Assembly (NCBI RefSeq): GCF_022605165.1
Contig: NC_063068.1
Span: 1,364,001 to 1,428,000, forward strand
DNA from: Purpureocillium takamizusanense
Lineage: Eukaryota; Ascomycota; Sordariomycetes; Hypocreales; Ophiocordycipitaceae
Reading direction: 5' to 3'
DNA length: 64,000 bases
The number at the start of each line of letters is the position of its first letter. The first letter of the stretch is position 1. The translations under genes were made by a program, and so were the position numbers. Positions 26,788-40,000 of the stretch are shown piece by piece. The notes beneath the pieces are model-generated. The model was not told where the DNA came from, searched no databases, and worked only from the letters and a program-made list of their open reading frames with translations.

Positions 26788-28779
26788 GTTGTTCTACTAA
26801 ACACGTCGCGATGGTGGACGGACTAAGGGAGTTGTTGCAACATATACCGCGCGCCACCGAACGACTCGATGCATTCGCTGGTTGTCAAAGGCTGACCAGA
26901 TGTCAGAAGCCGGGCTTCAGAATGGAGAGGTTGTCTGACAGCTGCAATAGGACACGCGCATTGCGATGTTTCCACAACCTGTTGTGTCCCAGATCTGAAG
27001 GCCCAGCAAGCCGTTCGCAGCAGGGTCACCCACCCCCTGAAGACCGTCATAGACGCTGGCTAGTCAGCGCTGGTCGCCTGTTGCGCCTCTTGGATATTTG
27101 CCGTGCATCATGGAAGGATCTAGCTGCCTTGGAGCATGAGTGAGACAATGAGTATGCTGTAGCAGATAAAAGCATGCACTTCGCTCCATCAGCATTCTCC
27201 CGACATGTACGTGCAGTAAGACGGGAGACATGGAACTCGGAGGTCGAGTTCCTTCAGATCTTTCGGACAGCCGGCAACCCGCAGCAAAGCTCTGCCTCCT
27301 ACCATGCTTTCAGAATACTCCAAGCCAGGTCGGGATGTCATGTCCAGACCCAGCCCGCGGTCATCTGACAGCCGTCGCCGGGAGGAGCGCCACATCCGGC
27401 CCCTCAAACCACGGACGTGACTACATGTTGTGTCTTCCACTGCGGCCAATTTCCCGTGCGAGCTTTAGTGGAGCTGTGGCAATGCTACGCAACCCAGATG
27501 CCGTTTACCAAGGCTTCGCAGCGTCTATATGTCGAAGTCCAAAGAAGTTATCCGCCGGCAGGTGAGAGTGCGCGCTGTGAAGCCCCGGAACATGCAAAAA
27601 ACGGCATGCGTCTTTGGGGCCTTCGCTCTAGTCATCGGTCTCTATGCGTGACGCGAGTTCGTGGCTCGGGCTGTAGCCATGTATCGGTGCGAGTGAGCGA
27701 CTGCGGACCTGAGTCCGACCACACTGTGCACCCACGGCTAGGTGCACACTGAGATGCTGATGCGGCTCTCGCGTACCTACACGTGAGACTGTCAATCAAC
27801 TTTTGCAGTCGCATATCTTCTTGCGCCTTATCTTTTTGGCGTCATTTGCCTCATGGCTTAGCTGCGTTTGTTACGAACTCCCATTACGTCTTGACTGTGT
27901 TTCTTTTGGCTTGACTGGCGACAGGCAGCCGAGTTGCGGGTATCGAATTTTCTCAAGTTCAACTCATAACTAGGTTCCGATACAATAGAGCCAACCTCTT
28001 CTGATCGTTTGCCAGCGAAGCTAGAATTATTGATACTGAGTTCAACTTATGCATTATAAGCGTCGCGTGTTCCCCAACGCACACAAGCTTTTCACCACGT
28101 TGACGAGGATTCACACTACAAACAAGCTCCTGGCATGACCGAGAGACTTGAACATCTTTTCGCATCGTCATATCGCTGCAGCAGTAATGCTTAGACTCAG
28201 CTGAGTGAGAGTCTCAATGAGACCGAGGATGCGGCGGCGTAGTTGATGCCTGAGTCTGTAACGCAACTACAGTTTCTCTCACGTTGATGCGCGTGTTGGA
28301 AGAACGTGCACCTCTGAGAAACGCGACGGCAGACTGCGAGAGGGAACAAATTGAGAGAGACGGCTGTATGGGGGTCTTCCTTCCACTCTCACACAGCTCA
28401 TCTTAAAGAGGGTTTTGTTCCTGTTTCTGCCTTACTTCCCAGTTCTGAGAGGGCTTCTAAGCTATGGCAACGTGTGTGTGTAGAGTTCACAACTGCGCAT
28501 GAGAATCAATTCTGATCTCTTTTGAGTGAGCGATTGGTTAAATTTTCACCTTTACATGCTGTTCTCAGTCCCAGTCTTCTCGTCACCAATTGTCTCCATC
28601 AATTGGACTACCGATCCCCCATGCCCCCGATTGCTCGCGATGAGCACTCACAACCACCGACACACCATGGACACCTCTCAATTCTCCTGATACAAAAAGA
28701 TACATTCTCCTACAAGAGAGAGCAATGCCAGAGTCCTAATTTCCCGCAATTTGAACGCACAACGATTTCAGCTTCGGTA

Positions 28780-28804
28780 GGCACGGCACGGCACGGCACG
28801 GCAC
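28780..28804. repeat. GGCAC pentanucleotide repeat
   Basis: Four to five tandem GGCAC units. Confidence 0.85.
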
Positions 28805-29596
28805 GTCGGGCACGAATGGACACGCCTCACCTCGACGCAAATCCTAGCTTCGTTCGGACTGAGAGGCCTCCTACTAGGAGCGACACGTCAACAATTCTGT
28901 TCTTTGTGCCGCATCGATATTTTTTCCCCCGATGGCTATAGCATTCGTCACCAGCATCGCCTTGGAAAGGTGTACTTGGCAGCAGGGCTTCCCATGACTT
29001 CAATCATTGGGTCGTCACCTTGGCCTCGCCACCAGTCGAGATGATAGGAGGTCGCCTCCCGGCGCCCCGGTGAGACCCAATGACTTTAGGCGCCCGACGA
29101 TCAGACTGCAGCCAAACTTGACGCGTCGTTGACGAACATCTCCACTCGCTGCAACAAGGGGCCCTGTCATGCCGCCTTTCTTGTCTAGTAGTTATTCGGT
29201 GAGCGCGTTCAGGTCATGGAGCGGCCCGTCCCGGCGACCGCGTCGCAGCCTCACGGGCCGCTCGACACGGTCGCTGCAAGCAAGCCCTGCATTTCGTCAT
29301 CTACTACGACTATTATTACTACGTATATGCGAGCAGCTTCACGTGCCCGCTACGGGGCACCAATTCGTTTCCTATCACCGTCTCTATCGGGCCGCTGGGC
29401 GCCATCCATCCCCTTCCCTTTGGCGGCTAGAGATTGGCCACGCCCACGCCACACCGGCAGCAATCTTGGAGCCCTTTTTTTCTCTTCGATGCCAGCTCAA
29501 CGGTGGTGGGGAGACTGGCGATCGTATCGCTCGCGCGCGCGGAGTTACACAAAGAGCGGCTCACATGTGATAGATAGAGTGACAAGACCGGCAGCA

Positions 29597-29631
29597 CCCG
29601 CCCGTCCGCCCGCCCGCCCGCCCGCCCGTCC
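29597..29631. repeat. CCGC tetranucleotide repeat
   Basis: About eight CCGC-type units with two T interruptions, a long one-strand C-rich tract. Confidence 0.85.
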
Positions 29632-30257
29632 GCTCTGCATGCGCTGCCTGCATGCCGCGGCAGTGAAGGGGATGGTCGGCGCACGTCAGAATATCGGAGA
29701 AAGTGCTGCCGGTCAAGCCTAATCTAAACGCACCGGTGAGTGGTGGAGTCGGGGGGGGAGCCGATGACACGCTGATGGAGCAGTATGTTGTTGCATTTTG
29801 GGCTCTCTCGCAACCAACTTCAGTTTGCCTGATGATACGGTAACGGCGCGATGCGAGGCCTTGTCCTACATTTCCGTAACACCCTACAGTCAAATCACCA
29901 TCACATCATCAGGCGCCCCCCCTTCCCCCCCGTGAAAACATGTGGTTGTCAAATGGGACTCGGAGTCCGGACCCCCTACTACTACTAAGACAGGGACCCC
30001 AAGTCGTATAATGGAAACGACAAGCAGGTTTGTGCTCGGTTGCCTTGCCGGCCGTCTGTCGATAGCCCCCCGATCAGCTTCGCGGCCGACGTCGGTGCCG
30101 TGTTCCAGCCCAGATAAGACGAAACCTATCTGAGCCCTGTCAATGACATTCATTTTGGGGGGAGGGTAACGCAGAATGGTAAGTGAGCCACGGTCTGAAA
30201 CTGGTCCCGTGACCGATAGCGTCGAGCCTCGAACCTATCAGTAGCCAGCGGCAAAAC

Positions 30258-30296
30258 GTGCGTATGCGTGTTTGTGTGTGTGTTTGTGTGTTTGTG
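30258..30296. repeat. Imperfect GT/TTTG repeat
   Basis: GTGT and TTTGTG units alternate over about 39 bases. Confidence 0.8.
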
Positions 30297-33200
30297 CCGG
30301 TGTGCGTTGTGTGACATGCCTATGTATGTCTAGCGGGGACAGCAATCGAAGACGTGTTCGATCTCGGAAGCTCTCGGTTGAAGCAGAATCGGAAAGCGGT
30401 TCTGTCTGTCACCTATGACGTACAATATCCTTGGTCTGTTTGGTCGGCGTTAAAGAGACAAGGCGACCCTTGCAGCCGCCTAACTTGTCGCCCCTGACGC
30501 GCGCTTCCAGAATCCGTTCCAGCGGTCCGTCCCAGCCCCCCGGGCTTGCCGCGTTCGCCTTGCCGGGGCTGCGTTCCGCTTGCCCGGGTCGACGACAAAG
30601 AGTGTTCCAAAGGCGGTAAGCTCAAGTACCCCCCGTCGTACCCTCCCTACCTTGATCGATCCAACAAGGGAAGGTGAAAGAAGTGCAGTTTTCGCACGTC
30701 ACACGTGGGGGCGGGGAGCGGCGCGAACAAGGCTGCTTGCTGGTGGTGGTGGTGGTGTGAGTTGCCTTTTTTTTTCTTGGATTCGCGACCCGTTTTTGAG
30801 CCTCAAAAGTCGAGAAGACAAGAACGACACCTCTTCCCAGTGCCCCCCTCCCCACCGAGTCATTGCACCGAAAAATAAATTGTTTGTCCCCCCTCCGTCA
30901 TGTGCTCACCTGGCATGATGAGATGAGCATGACACGATTGCCTTGGCCCGGTCCGAGATGCCCAAGGAAGGATCCGCCCGCCGCGCGAATGCGGCGCGGC
31001 GGGCGAGCAGGGCGTTGGCAATGCGATGATGCGAGAGAAGGTGGCTGCCGGGGCGAACCAATATGCACGTGCATGATTAAAATGCATGCCACAGCGCACG
31101 GCAATTGCCATATGGAGGGTTTGCGATAAGCAGCTGATTTGATACAAGGCCAGGAGTTCGCGCACAGGGGGGAACACATGTGCAGCGCCGGGGCTGGAAA
31201 TGTCATGTATACGGCACCATGTATTGCCATCTTTGTAGGGAGGTAAGATAGTACCTCCCTACCGACCTGCAGGAGGTAGGTGAGGTTTAGTAGTATATTA
31301 CCGAAGGTTCCTGATCATCTCATGCGTACTTGGTACCAAGGCAATCAGCCATTGGTCGGGAAATACTTCCCCATGTAGCACCAGGAGCCCTTCCATACCG
31401 AAATGCAAGAGGTGTGCGTGCAGCAGTGAAGGCTTGCATGCATGCATACCTAGTGTTAGTATCGTACCAATCCCTGACCTCGACAGGTACGAGAACGGGA
31501 ATGCGGCCACCAGTCTAGGTTGCCTGGGCTTCTGGCACGGACAGGGGCTCTTGTGTAGTACCCCGTACCTAGTCGGACAGTAAGACAGCCTGCCACCAGC
31601 GCTGTCGACCGGTGTCGGAAGGAACCCACCCGGGAGCGGTCCATCCAGCGCGCGGCCCCCAATTTGCTTCGTACGTACCTGAATGCACGTTTCTCCTTGC
31701 TACCGCGAATCGAGGCGTCGATCCTGGCAAGGCATCGCGCTGCACTCCGCACTCGTCAGGTGCTTCATCCCGACCTGATCCCAGTCGCTCGCGTCCGAGC
31801 CCTGTGGGATGCCGATCGAGAGAACCAGACAAGCCAGCCAGTCGCGCCTGCCCTGTCCGGCTTCATCTGCCCTGCGGCTCGCGACTTCCCCGGCTGGCTG
31901 CTCCTGCTGCGTAGGTAACTTTTACTTCCCCTCGCTCCTCCCGGCGGCCCCACGAATTGGGCAGGGCTTGCGCTCCGAGTCGGGTCGGCGGCACCTTCCG
32001 TCGCTCGCAGTTCATGACAATGTGCCAAGTATTACTTCGTATACACGCTACCAAGGCATGTCAATGTGGCATCATCACGCAATCCATCTCGCCCACTTCC
32101 CAAGACGGCATGGACAGGCGAGTGAGAGAAGAGCCTGCGTCGGATCCTGTCATCCCGTGCACCGAGCGAGCCGAATCGCAGCAGACCCGCGTGATCGCCG
32201 GCACGCTCGGTTCCCCCCCGTCAGGAACGAAGCAGGAGCGACGACAAAAAAAGACCCCCCACGGTCCATCACAAGGCTGTAGGACACCAGCTGGCTCAGC
32301 TTGCGCGTCGTGGGGTCACACGGGCCCCCCATCTGCAGAACTCTCTGCCTCTGCGCCTCGTACATACACAGCATGTACAGGGAGTAATGAGCTTCGTCAT
32401 AGATAAACATGCACCAGCTGCTGAGACATTGGAGATCGAGCCTCTGATTTGCAAGGGGGGAGCTTGATGGCTGGTTGCCTTGCGTTAGTACTAAGTGGCG
32501 GCCCCCGCTTGTGTAACCATCGGTTCGTGCGGGCCGCCCACGCGCGCGCGCAAGCTGCGAGCCGGGAACGCACGACGCCACTTCCAATGAGCAGCAAAAG
32601 CCACGAATCGATGGACAGGTTTGCTATGCATGCAGACTAAGTTTTTCCCCCCTCGCAACAGGCTTTTGATTGAGCCTCAGATATTGTTTCTGGCTTTTTT
32701 TCTGCCATGTATGATATAAACCTGCTGGTGGTTCGGAGCGTTGCTTCGCAAATGCACCAGTTTTTTTCTTTCTTTCGAAACGATGCTGACATTTTTTCTC
32801 TTTCATTGACCCTCTATGCACCGAACATGGATACCAAACCCCCGTGCCTCACCAAAGATCCCCGTCCTTTTGGACCACGGGAGACGAAGAGACCCCTGAG
32901 AGGCGGCAAAACCTCCGCCACCCGTTTGCCACAGGCCGTCAGCCTCCGCGCCTTGAGTCGCGCTTGTCACACGGCGCCCTCCCTCCCTCGCTGCCTTCAG
33001 CCTCTCGTCGCCGCTTGCCTCCACGAGGTCTCCATCGCCTTGTCCGTTGCCTAATTTCTCGTTACCTCGACGCGTGCAGCCTGGCATGTCACTCGTGTTC
33101 ACTACTTAGGACAGTACTAACCACTGAGAAGAAGCACAACCCCGGCGAGGCGGGCGTGCGTCCGGCTGTGTCCACTAGTGCGCGGCAAAATTCCATACAA

Positions 33201-34588
33201 TCCATACAAGAGCACACCGACTTTCTTCTCAGGCCACGTTATGGGAAAGAAGCAAGCAGAGCGGAGCTTGCTACGTATCATAACGGAACGCAGCAGCAGG
33301 GATGAGTGAAGAGTGCAAAGCAAAGCGCACATGGCCTGCCCCCACAAGGGCAGCAACGTGTACAGTACACGTGCTCAACACACCGGTTTTCCTTGCCTGC
33401 CACGCCGGTCCCCCGTCGCTTGGCCACGAGACAATCGCCGGTGTGGCTGGCTGTTGTGCCGTTCTCACCACTGTGCAGATCATTCGAAAAAGTGCAGACC
33501 CCGCATTCAACGACACTCCTCCGGGCACACGTCAGCCGCACGACATCGTTAAGTGTCTTGTGTCTACCAACGAAGTAGTAGTTTTCTTCTGCTACTCGTA
33601 CATACTGTGCAACCATATTATACGGTACTCACTAGCTACGGAGTACATACTATCTGTCTACCTTATGCAACCCCACTGTGAGTGCCCTGAGTCGGGCAAT
33701 CATGCATTCCCCGCCGACGCATGTATGTACGTAGTACATGCATGTGCATGAGGCATCAGGTGGCCAGCCAACAATTGGTTGGAGTGGGCGGCTGGCCGAA
33801 CCCCGCAAATCCGTCTCTGGCTGCGCTCCACAAGCCCTTGATGGCAGGGACAGGTTGGATCACACAGCGTGACCGCCTTGACTGCGTGCGTCCGAGTACC
33901 AACTAGTTCATGTCCCAATATCAACCCGGATTACTACTAGATACTAGTAGCGAACACACAGCCCCAGCTCCGACGTCGCCAAGCCAGCAGGAGCGGCAGC
34001 ATCGTGCACTGTCGCACACAGCCGCGTCCTTCCCTGCCGCTCACTGTTGAGTGCTCTCTTCTCCTCTCAGGCGGAATACACGGTGGACAAAGGGAAGTGT
34101 TTCATGAGTCAATCTAGTTGCCCGGCAACGTTTGTAGTGCGTCAACGCGCACCTGCATGTCCACGCCCCGACGAAACACGATATTGGACCATGGCACTCT
34201 GGCCATGTGGCAGTGACGGCGTAGCTCCTCCATTCGCAGTCGCAGACAACAGCCACTGGATTGGGCCTGACTGTGTGCTGCTGCGATCCCCCCTCTCCCC
34301 GGTAAACGTATATTCAGATGGGCCTCCACGGACGTAGCTCCCCTCCCCCCGGTCGTGGCGCTGCCACTGCCGCGCAGAAGGCGTCTGTGGGCCGAAAGCG
34401 ACTATGCTGGAGCGTCGTGTTGTCCATACAGCAGCTCGGCTGGTGCTTGAGTTCACTGACGATCGCCGTCAAGTCATGTACTTCGATACTTACTTTGGGA
34501 CAGCTGTTCCTGGCCACCATCTCAACCCGCCGGGGATGGGGACCAGGAGTCCAGCGCGGGGTGACAACGGAAAGCCAATTCAGCAATG

Positions 34589-37034
34589 TCAGCTGCCTCT
34601 TTCGTCGTCCACCTCTATTTCCATTGGCGTGGGTCCGGGGTCAACGGTGATGACGCCGCCCGCATCTTGATTGTCGCCAGGCAACCCATCCAACTCAAAA
34701 TCATACTTCGAATCCACGCCGAACCGACGCGCCTTGTCATCCCAGGTCAGCCACTTGCCTGAGTCGGCGATCCTACGCCCGATCCAGAGAATACGCTCCT
34801 GCCGCTCCAACGTCTTGGAGGCCGCCTCCAGATACCGGTCCGTTTCGTCGAGCTTCTCGTTACCGAACCAGCCGTTAGGGAAGAAATCCTCGGTAAAGAG
34901 CAGCCCGCGCAGCGCGTAGTCCTCCGGCAAGGGAACAGGTTCTTGACTCTTCTTTTCCTGGCCGGGGAAATCCTTCGTGTCGATTCTTGGCTCTTTCTTT
35001 ATTGTCTTGAGAAGATAGTTGAGCATCATAGAAGTAAGCTTCCAGGGGTATCGGCCCTCGAGATGCGACATGGCTGCTGGAAGTTGGGACATCCGAAGCA
35101 TGAATACTAGTGTCGTATGTATGAAGCTCAGCGTATTCTTATCTCCCCACCTCCGGAGCACAATCTCGTAAATATGCACCGCGAACTGCAAGGCCTGCTC
35201 AAAGCTCTCATCGGGATCCAAGTCGGGCTCCGTTACCGACCTGTCATCAGCCTCGTCGTCTTCTTCTTGCTGCCTTATTAGTGCTTGCATCAACACATTC
35301 GAATCCGCGCTAAAACCCAATAGCAAGCAGCAAAGAGAGATGCCCACGTAGTACCTAACCATCGGTTAGTATAAGAACTAACGCGCAATATACCAATGCG
35401 ACTCATCTCACCCCGCCTCGAGCCAATTAGAGTTAATACTATCGTCGAGAAGACTTAAGAACTCATCCATCGAACTTTCTAGTTGTTCCTTTGATTTTCC
35501 AGAAAAGAAGATGCCGTGCACGCGAACGTACGCGGCATCTACGGCATCAAGCCGTTGGGGCGAACCGTTTAAAAGAGGGTCAAATAGCGTTAAGACGCTT
35601 TCTCGCGCGCTAGGGAACGGGATCGGTACGCAAAGCGACTTAGTATAGAAGTATAACTGCTGTAGCGCATTGGGTCGCGCCAAAATTGCAAGGTGATGGT
35701 AGAGGCGGCCAGTTGTGGGTGACTTGTCTGATGCCTTGCTGTACCAATACCTCGAAACGCCTGTCCACGTCTCTCTGTCCCGAATATCATCATCTTCGAT
35801 AGCCATTCGATACCTACCGAGGTCGCCGAGGCATTCTATCCACGTATCTTCAAAGGCCGGCACTGTTTCGTACAATAATGCCATCATGCTGTAGGCGATG
35901 TAAATGAAGGTCAGCATGTGCTCCAGGGAGTCGGGGAGCTTATGGCGAAGAAGCTCCAAAAAGGAATGGATGCCATGGCGCCACATCCTCGCCGGCATGG
36001 CGTATTTCGAGGCGAGCCGCCGTAAGGCTTCGCTAGCAGATGGATGCTGGCTGGCCAGGAAGAAGTCGTGATGCTCGTGGAGTACCGATCTATGTAAGGC
36101 GATGAGAGCTTGATATTGTTCCTGGCTGAGGTGCTTCGTCTCTTGCGTGCTATCATACTCGATACACTTTGACTCAATCATGACCAGGCCTGCGTAGATG
36201 CCCTTGACCTCGGCGACTAATTGCTCAGGGGAGATGGGCCGTGTCTCTGGTTGCCTGATCATCTCCGTCACCGAAGGGGGTTCAACGGGCGAGCCGAGGT
36301 CCCGTTGGGGGGGGCCTCGCTGCTGGGTCCTGTTCGGAGGGGATCGCCGTGAGTGGGTGGACGTGAGCTGAGATGGCCTGGGCTGTGGCGTCTTAGGCCG
36401 TGCGTCATCATCAGGGTTGTAAAGGTGACGAGTGGTTGGACGGTGATGCTTGGATGCGAAGCTGCGGTTGAAGTCACTCGACTCACTCGGCCTCGCGCGA
36501 CTCCGACCTGGCGTGGGTGGGGATGAGCCACGCAGCTGGGCCACTGAGGCTGGCGGAGAGCAGAGCTTCTTGTTGCTGCGACGGTGGTAGCCCTCGGATT
36601 GGTCCTCGGGATCCTCATACCGATCCAGCCCGTCGGCACGGTCCACCGAAGCCGGAGTGCCGGGGATAGGCCGCTTCCTGGTTGGTCTGCCGGGGCCGGT
36701 GGCCTCGGGGGACCGGGCTGCAGGGTGTGATCTGCACATGCGCAGTCAACACCACAGGAGCACCTTAAAATTGTCCATGGCATGGCATGGCACGGCGGGA
36801 CAGCGGGAGTGCTTACTGGGTATTGTTGATGGTGATGTTTTTAAAGGCCTTCTCGATGTCGGCGTCATCAGCAAGCGTGGGATGGCCAGAGGCGTCGGCG
36901 CGGACGTGTGCCTTGAAAGAATCGAGATCCGGCTGGATCTCGGCCTCGCAAAGGGGGCAGCTGCTCCGGACTGCACTCTCTTGCCGAGCCGTTTTGCGCA
37001 GATGGTGAACCCATCCCTTTGTCAGTCGTTCCAT
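34589..37034 (-). CDS. Est1/SMG7-type DNA/RNA-binding TPR protein
   Basis: Three exons, 37034-36817, 36731-35412 and 35354-34589, with introns of 85 and 57 nt, give 767 aa. The ATG at 37034 is the only ATG in the first exon frame. Residues about 10-45 contain a C-X2-C-X13-H-X7-H arrangement (CPLC ... H ... H), a possible atypical zinc finger. A Pro/Arg/Ser-rich linker follows. A helical 14-3-3/TPR-like core comes next, with the family's most conserved block: ECLGDLGRYRMAIE, then RYWYSKASDKSPTTGRLYHH and LARPNALQQLYFYTKSL. That block defines the Est1 DNA/RNA-binding domain (PF10373 type). The C-terminal part is helical and ends in an acidic tail. Relatives act in telomerase recruitment (Est1) or nonsense-mediated decay (SMG5/6/7, Ebs1). 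No PIN-domain nuclease is present, so it is closer to Est1/SMG7 than SMG6. Which role applies cannot be decided here. Confidence 0.85.
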
Positions 37035-40000
37035 CGCCGGCGTACGAGGCTGAGTCGAGGACGGGTAGTCGCAGGACGCGTCGGGCGAGAGAGGGAAGTC
37101 AGGCCGCGTCGTGTGGCACTCTCGATCTGGATCTGGATTTGGATATGGACACGGGTTCGTGCGGGGGGTGGATGCAGAGCCGCAAGTCCTTCCTCGACTG
37201 CGTGTGTTCGACGACAATGGTTAGCAAACGCAATGGCAACAGGAACAGCGTTCGTGGCTCTTTTTGGTCAACAATGGTTCGCAGCGTCGCCAGCGAGGCA
37301 GTCAGGATGAACGGGTCGCGGGCATTGAAGGGATGGGATGGCCGGAGGTTGTTTACTTACTCGAGGCCCAGGGCACGCTGCCCGGCTGCCGTCAGATGGC
37401 CTCTCGGTCTTTGGCGCTGGTTGAGGCCAGAGGTTGGTTGCAGGATTGTAAGGGCAGGGATGACATGCATGTACCATGTACAATGTGCCTTGCAATATCG
37501 CGGTCGCACACGTCGGGGGGGTGCCACTGGAACGCCGAGGGGTGGGGTGGGGTGGAGTTCTAGCAAACCACCAGCTGTAGGTCGCCAGGAGTTTGGACGC
37601 CTCGCAGAGCCTCAAAAGAGTCTGAAGTTGCGTGAGCACCACCACCCACGCATCGCATGCTCTCTGATCAGCTGCGGACTTTGGTGACCGACCTTGCCAA
37701 TAAGAATGCAGCGGGCAGATCAGATTATAACATGCACGGGCGCCGCCGCAACTTCTGCTTCGTGCCGCCGAACTGGTTCTTGTACCTGGTCGTGGCCCGC
37801 CGGATCACGTGCTCGCTCTGGCGTCCGTCCACCGAATCGAGTCGCTTTTGGTTGGGTCGGAGAAGGATAACAAAAGACGTCTCCCCGCCAGCTTGCTGGA
37901 TCGTCACCCTCGTCTCGTTGGACTTTTGGTCGTCCAATGCTTGTCGGCTGACGGCACACTCTGCACAAAAAAATACACATCGTCAGCCGCCCCGCCGCAG
38001 TGACGTCGCCCGAACAGGCACAAGACCTCGGACAGGTATAAATAGGCTGGAGGGGGAGGAGCAGGAGGCGGCGGGAGGCCATGGCCCCCGCGAAGAAGCC
38101 GCGAGCCACGCTTGCCTAAGATCTCGCGAGTCACGAGTGTCGGGCGCCTTCATTCCGGACACGGTCGGCGCAACACCCCAGGCCTGCTGGCCGTCGGCGT
38201 GCATGTCCTGTTCTGTTTGGGGTCATCGGACCGACCGCTGCCACTCGGCCTCCCCGAGCAGAATGTCGCGAGCGAGTCCCGCCAGCACCGCCACCGGGCC
38301 GCCAGGAAAAGCGATGACGATGAAAGCCTCCACGCTCATATTTACGCGCTCGCAAGTCCACTCACCTCGGCGATGTAGCTGAGTAGATGGCAAAGCCTCT
38401 GTTGGTTTGTCTTGGACGCTGTAGCGTGTGCGCGCGAACGAGTGGGTAGTTGTATTGCCGCTTTCTTGAAGTTGAATCATACATGTGTTGTATGTGCCTC
38501 CAGATCTGGCGAGTCCATGTCAAGTTTATATAGATTTGCAAGGCGAAAAGCCGTTGCCTTTCACTCCCAGTGAGTTGAAAACAACACTGGACAACCTCAT
38601 CACGAAGTAGGTCGCATGTCAGCCTTCTCATCCATCCCCCCTGGAAGAAAATAGCCCTGGGTGGCGCGTTGCCCCGGACGAGGCATCCTCCTGCCTTCCC
38701 AGCTTTGCTGCGTGAGGCCAGCCAGTGTCATCCTCAACGTTTGTCCGCGCACCCTGTCCCCAGACACTTGGGCCCGGCCCGGGCCGCGCACTTGATGGAA
38801 AGCGGCCTTGCCGTCACGCACCCCAGCTTACTTCACAAGAAAGGTATCGGCAACTCTTCAGCCTCACGAGTCACCCCCCAGACTGACCTCGAGCTTCTCT
38901 AAACTACCCAACACACCATGTAGTCAACCGCACTACATCGTCCGCGATGAACGTCTCTACAAGCATCAGCGAGCCTGATCCTAAGCCGCTTCAATCAGAA
39001 GCCTCGAGAAAGCTCAGGCCCACAAGTGTCTAAAGCACAACCTTTCCCTTCCTCGTGCAAAGGGCTTACAGTCACTTGCCGCAGGCACGGTCTCGCAAGC
39101 CCATTCGGCCCGCGTTTGGTCTCTGCCAACGACTTTCCAAACCATTCGTCTCAGCGACTCCAACGCCCTTGCCCTGGCGACCTAGCTAAACGAGCAAAAA
39201 GCTATTCTCGTCTCGAGGCGTGTGTGTCACCACGTATATCTGTCTTGGCTATGGCGATCAGCGAGGCGCTTACACCCTCTCGTCTCGGCCTGTCGCAGGG
39301 CAATGGGTGGCCGAGAGCGACTCCCTTCAGGCAGCCACATCTGGAGCCCACGGACGGTTGCTCGGGTCCCAACACCGTTGCCAGTGACCCTTTTGCGTCC
39401 CGGTTGGGTGATCAGTTCCACGAGCCATACATATCGAGGCAACGACATCATCTCTTCTCTCACCACGCGTAGCAGAGAAGCAGGGCGCCGCCTCAAATAC
39501 ACACGACATGGTGCACCGAATCTTGCCACAGACATTGAGCTCATCCATGCCTACGCCCCTGCTCACCGGTGCCTTTGTTCCCAGTTCTTGACCTGCAAGA
39601 GCGCTCTGATTAGCGGGCGTCGCGTGTCCCAGTTGCCGGGCCTTCTATGAGGCTTCACCAATGAGAGGGCGAGCCCTGAAGCCTAAGGCATTGCCGCGTC
39701 TCAGAATGAGGCGCCTAGCGACGGAACTGGAGTTTTCGTCCGGTTGGTTGTTTAGCTCTTATCGTTTCGTGCGCGGGAGTGCGCCTTCGTCGTGGGCGTA
39801 GGCGTAGTTCGTAGCAGTCGTATTGAGATGCTGTACTACACACGACTTTCGACGGAATCTCCATGTATCATCATATATCGTCTCTTAAAGGCACTGCCTA
39901 CGAGAAGCTCTATCGCATAGAGACGACAATTTCATTGACAAACATGCAATTGATGATCTTTCATTACCTTGTGAACATATACCATATATCTCAATTTTAT

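Larger units (their letters stand above)
26788..34588. other. 7.8 kb region without a supportable gene
   Basis: Only short frames without recognisable domains occur. The stretch at about 27.8-28.5 kb is richer in A+T than its surroundings and could be an old decayed insertion, though I see no terminal repeats or transposase fragment. The sequence at 27417-27560 translates to a somewhat protein-like string, but with no partner exons or known motif. Tandem repeats are listed separately. The minus-strand Est1-type gene ends at 34589. Confidence 0.5.

Noticed and set aside
28201..28235. A short GAGAGTCTC...GAGACC inverted-repeat-like string
   Set aside because: Imperfect and short, with no T tract or neighbouring gene end; chance is the simplest explanation.
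36813..37217. An N-terminal extension of the Est1-type protein to 37217
   Set aside because: The codon there is TTG, not ATG, and the added residues derive from a TGGATC-like simple repeat; ATG 37034 is the only ATG in frame.
37657..38382. A 241-codon plus-strand frame
   Set aside because: Probably the mirror of minus-strand sequence. The minus strand here has a better splice acceptor and a more protein-like translation.
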